DNA from: Anaerolineae bacterium
Lineage (GTDB): Bacteria; Chloroflexota; Anaerolineae; B4-G1
Assembly (NCBI GenBank): GCA_030620125.1
Contig: JAUXFI010000064.1
Location: 1-9,808 of the forward strand
DNA length: 9,808 nt
Direction of reading: 5' to 3'
The position numbers and the translations under genes were made by a program. This document shows, one piece after another, positions 6,260 through 9,808 of the stretch. Numbering within the stretch: the first letter of the stretch is position 1; the number at the start of each line of letters is the position of its first letter. The notes under the pieces were generated by a model, which did not search any database, was not told the origin of the DNA, and was given only the letters and a program-made list of their open reading frames with translations.

Positions 6260-6769
6260 ATGGAGGACATCCTGGAAAATATCCCCACCTACCTGACCAT
6301 TCTATCTACCATCTGTGGGGGAGTGACCATCGCGCTACTGGGCGGACTGGTGATCTGGACCTTTCGCGACATTCGAGCTCGCTCCCGCGACGTTTTGGCC
6401 CAGATATTGGCCACGCTGTTGGTGATCGTGCTGCCCATCATTGGGCTGGTGGTCTACATGATGCTGCGCCCGCGAGAGACGCTGGCGGAGGCCTATGAAC
6501 ACTCCCTGGAGCAAGAGGCGCTGATCCAGGCCATCGAAGAACCACAAATCTGCCCAGGGTGCGGACAGCGCGTCAAGAGCAACTATCTATACTGCCCGGC
6601 CTGCCACACCCGGCTCAAGAGGCCCTGCCCGGAATGTAATCGCCCTCTCCATCTGCGCTGGGCTCTCTGTCCCTACTGTGGCGCTAACATCGCACCACAG
6701 GCAATTGAGCCTGTACCCACCCCGAAACCAGAGGCCATTCCAATGGAAGAAGCGGAATCTGAGACGTAA
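6260..6769 (+). CDS. Small membrane protein with two C-terminal zinc ribbons
   Basis: 169 residues. AAGGAG at 6245-6250 lies 9 bases before the ATG. Two membrane helices lie at about residues 11-34 and 46-68, with a short basic loop between them (RDIRARSRD), which puts the loop and probably both ends on predictable sides. This two-helix layout recalls the PLDc_N-type membrane segment. After a Glu-rich linker come four CxxC knuckles: Cys98/Cys101 with Cys112/Cys115, and Cys123/Cys126 with Cys137/Cys140. These form a double zinc ribbon (CPGC...CPAC, CPEC...CPYC) like that of many zinc-ribbon domain proteins. The tail is Pro/Glu-rich. It likely sits in the cytoplasmic membrane with the ribbons inside, perhaps for protein-protein contact. 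It is a single-gene unit, diverging from radC and converging on pyruvate kinase with a 4-base gap. Function unknown. Confidence 0.8.
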   Translation: MEDILENIPTYLTILSTICGGVTIALLGGLVIWTFRDIRARSRDVLAQILATLLVIVLPIIGLVVYMMLRPRETLAEAYEHSLEQEALIQAIEEPQICPGCGQRVKSNYLYCPACHTRLKRPCPECNRPLHLRWALCPYCGANIAPQAIEPVPTPKPEAIPMEEAESET

Positions 6770-6775
6770 TACGTC
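6763..6775. terminator. Short palindrome bridging two convergent stop codons
   Basis: GACGT (6763-6767), AAT, ACGTC (6771-6775) is a perfect 5-base inverted repeat that overlaps the TAA of the zinc-ribbon gene (6767-6769) and the TGA of pyruvate kinase (6774-6776, minus strand). It could act as a small two-way hairpin, but the stem is short and no T-tract follows on either strand, so a terminator role is doubtful. Confidence 0.25.
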
Positions 6776-8213
6776 ACATTTCCTCGCTCTCACCCACCAC
6801 GTGGACTTTGAGCATATTGGTCTCCCCCCCGCTGCCGAAGGGGATGCCTGCCGTCAACACCACCGGATCGCCCCAGGCCACCAGCCCCTCCTCATCACGA
6901 GCTGCACAGACCATCATCTGTACCATCTCGTCAGTTGTTTCGAACTCTTGCACCAGTACAGGCACCACGCCCCACACAAGCGCCAGGCACGACAGAGTTG
7001 ACCGGCTAGGAGTCACGGCCACGATCGGGACGAGTGGGCGATGACGCGCCACCATACGCGCCGTCCTGCCCGACATCGTCGCGGTGACAATCGCCTTGGC
7101 TCCCACCTCGCTGGCGATCTCAACCGCCGCACAACTGATGGCCTCCGTGATCGTCTCGCGACTCTCGTGACTGTGGTATTCGCCGTGCAGCAAGCGACCA
7201 TGAGGAAGATGAGCCTCCGCGTTGGCGCATATCGCCGCCATCGTCTCCACCGCCTCAACCGGGTAGCGGCCCACTGCCGTCTCGCCGGAAAGCATCACCG
7301 CGTCGGTACCATCCAGTATGGCATTAGCGACGTCTGACGCCTCCGCCCGTGTCGGACGCGGGTTCTCGATCATCGTCTGGAGCATCTGCGTGGCGGTGAT
7401 AACCGGCTTGCCGGCCCGATTGCAGGCTCGAATGATGCGCTTCTGATGAAACGGCACCTCCTCGGCAGGTGTCTCCACGCCCAGATCCCCCCGGGCAACC
7501 ATGATGCCATCCGCCTCAATCAGGATCTCGTCAAAGACCGAGAGCGCCTCAGGCTTCTCGATCTTGGCGATGATAGAGACGTCGGCGCCTTTGCTCTTGA
7601 GGAACTGTCGCAGTTCGCGCACATCGGCCGGACGGCGGACGAAGGAGAGTGCAAAGAAATCCACTCCCTGCTCCAGCGCGAACGTGGAGTCCTCTCGATC
7701 CTTGGGCGTGAGGGCAGAAAAGTTTAGCGCCGCGCCTGGGACGTTGATCCCCTTATGGGACGTGAGTTGGCCGCCCGCGACCACCCGGCACTTTAGGGGG
7801 CCTGTGCCAGCCTGCACGACGATCAACTCTAGTCGTCCGTCATCCAGCAGCACAGCCTGGCCAGGCCGCAGATCGCGCAGCAACTGTGGGTGGGGTACAG
7901 GTATCTCGTCCACCGCGCCTGGCCGGGGGTGCGTCGTCAGCGTCACCACATTCCCCTCGCGCAGTTCGACCACCCCACCCTCAATCTCGCCCACGCGCAA
8001 CTTGGGCCCTTGCAGGTCGGCCATCACGGCCACCAGACGGCCTTCCTGCTCCGCTACCTGTCGCAGCGTGGCAATAGACCGGGCGTGAGTGTCGTGGTCG
8101 CCGTGCGAAAAGTTGATGCGTGCCACGTTCATCCCGGCCCGGACCAGACCACACATCAACTCGGGCGAACTGGAAGCCGGCCCGATTGTACAGACGATCT
8201 TTGTGCGCGACAT
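6774..8213 (-). CDS. pyk: Pyruvate kinase
   Basis: 479 residues, the usual bacterial length without an extra C-terminal domain. It converts phosphoenolpyruvate and ADP to pyruvate and ATP, the last step of glycolysis, in the cytoplasm. The ATG at 8211-8213 is chosen over an in-frame TTG at 8232-8234 because the protein then begins MSRTKIVCTIGPASSS, the normal family start, with GGAG four bases upstream. Visible sites: Arg32, Asn34 and Ser36 in ARINFSHG; Asp66 in DLQGPKLRVG; the signature IIAKIEKPEAL with catalytic Lys217 and metal ligand Glu219; Asp243 in ARGDLGVE; ATQMLQTMIENPRPTRAE (274-291); and MLSGETAVGRYP (307-318). The block after Asp66 has Leu67, Gln68, Lys71 and Val74, the combination known from K+-independent pyruvate kinases, in place of Thr, Lys, Glu and Thr. 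The allosteric effector cannot be read from the sequence. It lies 36 bases downstream of the PPC protein gene and could share its transcript. Confidence 0.97.
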   Translation of the reverse strand: MSRTKIVCTIGPASSSPELMCGLVRAGMNVARINFSHGDHDTHARSIATLRQVAEQEGRLVAVMADLQGPKLRVGEIEGGVVELREGNVVTLTTHPRPGAVDEIPVPHPQLLRDLRPGQAVLLDDGRLELIVVQAGTGPLKCRVVAGGQLTSHKGINVPGAALNFSALTPKDREDSTFALEQGVDFFALSFVRRPADVRELRQFLKSKGADVSIIAKIEKPEALSVFDEILIEADGIMVARGDLGVETPAEEVPFHQKRIIRACNRAGKPVITATQMLQTMIENPRPTRAEASDVANAILDGTDAVMLSGETAVGRYPVEAVETMAAICANAEAHLPHGRLLHGEYHSHESRETITEAISCAAVEIASEVGAKAIVTATMSGRTARMVARHRPLVPIVAVTPSRSTLSCLALVWGVVPVLVQEFETTDEMVQMMVCAARDEEGLVAWGDPVVLTAGIPFGSGGETNMLKVHVVGESEEM

Positions 8214-8235
8214 CTTGCTCCAAACCTCTGCCAAT

Positions 8236-8247
8236 TTGCAAATGCAA
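8236..8247. repeat. Inverted repeat TTGCA-AA-TGCAA upstream of pyk
   Basis: A perfect 5-base inverted repeat with a 2-base centre sits in the 36-base gap between the PPC protein gene and pyruvate kinase. It might be an operator or simply chance in a short AT-richer gap. No good promoter boxes are visible in the gap itself. Confidence 0.2.
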
Positions 8248-8249
8248 CT

Positions 8250-9808
8250 CTACGGCCCGGTTAGAGTCAACTCGTATTCACCCACGTCGCCGTCGTCGTA
8301 GCCCCGCGCGATGATGCGGTAGGTGCCGCCTAACGGCAACTCGAACTCGGTGATTTCAGCATTGGAGTCCCCACTACCATCGTCATCGGTCATAATCTGC
8401 ACGCCGTCGGGCGCGAACAGTTCGAGGTAGGTATCCAGATCCTCGGTCGCGGCGATCATGGATATGGTGACTACGTCCCCCTCCTCGCCCTCAAACAACC
8501 AGTGGTGGCGCGTGCCGGGTTTCAGAGTGGCATCCACCGTGTCACCGTAGGCGAGGATGCCTTCGACCACCATCTCCGTCTGCTCCAGCACGAGTTCGTA
8601 CTGCCCCACCCCACCAAACAACGCGCCGTGCGCGACGATGCGAAAAGTACCGTCAGCAGGCAACTCGTAGTACTCGATCAGAGCGTCGAACTCCTCGCCG
8701 CTGTCGTCGTCCTCTGTGAGCAGAACACCCTCGGGACCATACAACTCGAGATAACAGTCCAGCTCCTCGTCCAGTGCACTCATCGCAATGGTGACCACAT
8801 CTCCCTCGTCACCTTCGAAGAACCACGCTTGCTCCGCTTCTTCCACCAGCGTCTCCTCGACCGTCTGGCCGTACTCGATTGTGCCGCCAGCGGAAGCCTC
8901 GTCGGCAACCTCTATGCTCAATGTATAGTCGCCCGTACCGCTGTAGGTCAGAGCGTGGATGTGGTAGGTACCTGAGGCAAGGACGGGGAAATCTACGATG
9001 CGAGCATTGTTCTCCTCACCACCGTCATCATTCTCGGCAACCAAAAGCCCATCCTCGTCGTAGAGTTCCAGGTAGGGGTCCAGAGCGACGGGGTCAACGG
9101 CGTCCAGCCGGATCGTGATGAACTGGCCCTCCTGCGCATCGAAGGCCCACACCTCCATACCATTCGGGGGCAACATTCCCTCCACCGTCTCCCCAGGCTC
9201 GATCGTTCCCCTCTCCACAGGTTCCGGCGTCTCGGGCGCGAAGAGCACCAGGCTGGCGACCATCTCCCGAAAGATCGCTTCGCAAGGGAGCCAGTCATCC
9301 TCCGGTGAAGCCCCAAACCCAACCCCGGCCACTTCCTCACCCAGCGCCGCAATGACATAGGCGCGTATTGGGATTTCAGCCCATTCGTCAACCCAGCCTA
9401 CCTCGACACCAGCGCCGGGGACCTCGCCGAACGTCCAGGACTCGATCTCTCCGATCTCAGCCCCATCTTCCTCACGCAAATCCTCCAGCATATAGTCCAG
9501 TATGTCCTCCACGCTCGCGACCGAGCCAAATTCCAGTTCCATCTCATCGGGACTGCCCATCATAATGCCAAAAACGGGCCCTTCCGCCGGGTCGGCGTAC
9601 TCTAGCGCCTCCTCGCTCTCGGCAAAGTAGATGTCCCCATACTCGGTCCTGTACACCCAATCTTTTGGATATTCAATGCTACACCCGGCCAGAGGATCGG
9701 CGTACAGATTCATCTCTACTAAAGCTTCCTCGGTTGGGGTGGGTGTGGGCGCCGTGGTGGGCGACGACGTGGGTGGGGCTGTGGGTGCGGGGGGCGAAGT
9801 AATCTCGC
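8250..9808 (-). CDS. Acidic secreted-type protein with PsbP/DUF1795-like domain and three PPC domains, 5'-partial
   Basis: The minus-strand frame stays open past the ATG at 9711-9713 to the window end. The extra 31 codons encode a Thr/Pro/Ser-rich linker (with TAPTPTPTEE), typical of a lipoprotein or secreted protein after its signal peptide, so the true start lies outside the window. Counting from that internal Met, residues about 10-160 (CSIEYPKDWVYR ... CEAIFREMVASLVLF) resemble PsbP/DUF1795-like domains. Three tandem pre-peptidase C-terminal (PPC) beta domains follow at about 169-270, 277-376 and 384-485. Each has an opening of the G(T)I..G.TVE/D type, a DPYLELY/DCYLELY/DTYLELF strand, an acidic Asp/Glu loop, a GTYHI/GTFRI/GTYRI strand and a final YTLSIE/YELVLE/YELTL strand. 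PPC domains are usually attached to secreted enzymes as folding or binding modules; no protease domain is visible in the part seen. The protein is strongly acidic overall. Role unknown; surface attachment is inferred. Confidence 0.85.
   Translation of the reverse strand, partial: EITSPPAPTAPPTSSPTTAPTPTPTEEALVEMNLYADPLAGCSIEYPKDWVYRTEYGDIYFAESEEALEYADPAEGPVFGIMMGSPDEMELEFGSVASVEDILDYMLEDLREEDGAEIGEIESWTFGEVPGAGVEVGWVDEWAEIPIRAYVIAALGEEVAGVGFGASPEDDWLPCEAIFREMVASLVLFAPETPEPVERGTIEPGETVEGMLPPNGMEVWAFDAQEGQFITIRLDAVDPVALDPYLELYDEDGLLVAENDDGGEENNARIVDFPVLASGTYHIHALTYSGTGDYTLSIEVADEASAGGTIEYGQTVEETLVEEAEQAWFFEGDEGDVVTIAMSALDEELDCYLELYGPEGVLLTEDDDSGEEFDALIEYYELPADGTFRIVAHGALFGGVGQYELVLEQTEMVVEGILAYGDTVDATLKPGTRHHWLFEGEEGDVVTISMIAATEDLDTYLELFAPDGVQIMTDDDGSGDSNAEITEFELPLGGTYRIIARGYDDGDVGEYELTLTGP
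8259..9209 (-). repeat. Three tandem PPC domain repeats within the acidic surface protein
   Basis: Three protein-level repeats of about 100 residues lie at roughly 8904-9209, 8586-8885 and 8259-8564. They share the order: TVE/TVD opening, W-F/W-L strand, EGD.VTI or EGQFITI, (D)xYLEL(Y/F), a loop with two or three Asp plus Glu (ENDDGGEE, EDDDSGEE, DDDGSGDS), then G-T-Y/F-R/H-I. The second and third copies are closer to each other (WFFEGDEGDVVTI against WLFEGEEGDVVTI) than to the first, which suggests a later duplication. Confidence 0.75.

Noticed and set aside
9711..9713. ATG as the start of the PPC-domain protein
   Set aside because: The frame continues upstream as a Thr/Pro-rich linker typical of secreted proteins, so this Met is internal.
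1..9808. CRISPR arrays, tRNA or rRNA genes, transposases, toxin-antitoxin or known defence genes
   Set aside because: Read on both strands, nothing matched: no regularly spaced repeats, no transposase or integrase motifs and no compact RNA gene patterns were seen.

Overview
This 9.8 kb, GC-rich, densely packed window looks like ordinary bacterial chromosome. The best guess for the source is a Chloroflexota lineage of the Anaerolineae type. That guess rests on style: a membrane-anchored peptidase-MA protein, modular secreted proteins with an 'NLLxxGGFE' opening, Thr/Pro-rich linkers before PPC domains, and double zinc-ribbon membrane proteins. No rRNA or other phylogenetic marker is present, so the assignment is inference. 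I saw no mobile element, CRISPR array, tRNA or rRNA.

Layout. (1) Positions 1-3965, + strand: a tight five-gene run, probably one operon whose promoter lies outside the window. It holds a peptidase-MA metallohydrolase truncated at its 5' end by the window edge, a stand-alone DEDDy-type RNase H-fold exonuclease, a PflX-like radical SAM protein, an acylphosphatase, and a membrane-anchored FecR-domain protein with a C-terminal carbohydrate-binding-like region. The last four are separated by overlaps of 7 and 4 bases or a gap of 3, so translational coupling is likely. (2) Positions 4073-6084, - strand: radC followed 14 bases later by a modular beta-rich protein of unknown function, transcribed from a well-formed promoter that sits so close to the radC GTG start that the transcript may be leaderless. 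(3) Positions 6085-6259: a divergent promoter region. (4) Positions 6260-6769, + strand: a small membrane protein with two zinc ribbons. (5) Positions 6774-9808, - strand: pyruvate kinase, preceded upstream by a large, very acidic secreted-type protein with three PPC domains, whose N-terminus lies beyond the window end.

The genes do not form one recognisable pathway. Housekeeping functions (pyruvate kinase, RadC, acylphosphatase) alternate with cell-surface proteins. I found no convincing new defence or mobile system. The points most worth checking are the probable leaderless radC promoter and its pairing with an unrecognised modular protein, the pyruvate kinase residues that predict K+-independent catalysis, the unassigned radical SAM/exonuclease/acylphosphatase operon, and a short pilin-like ORF in the convergent gap at 3966-4072.
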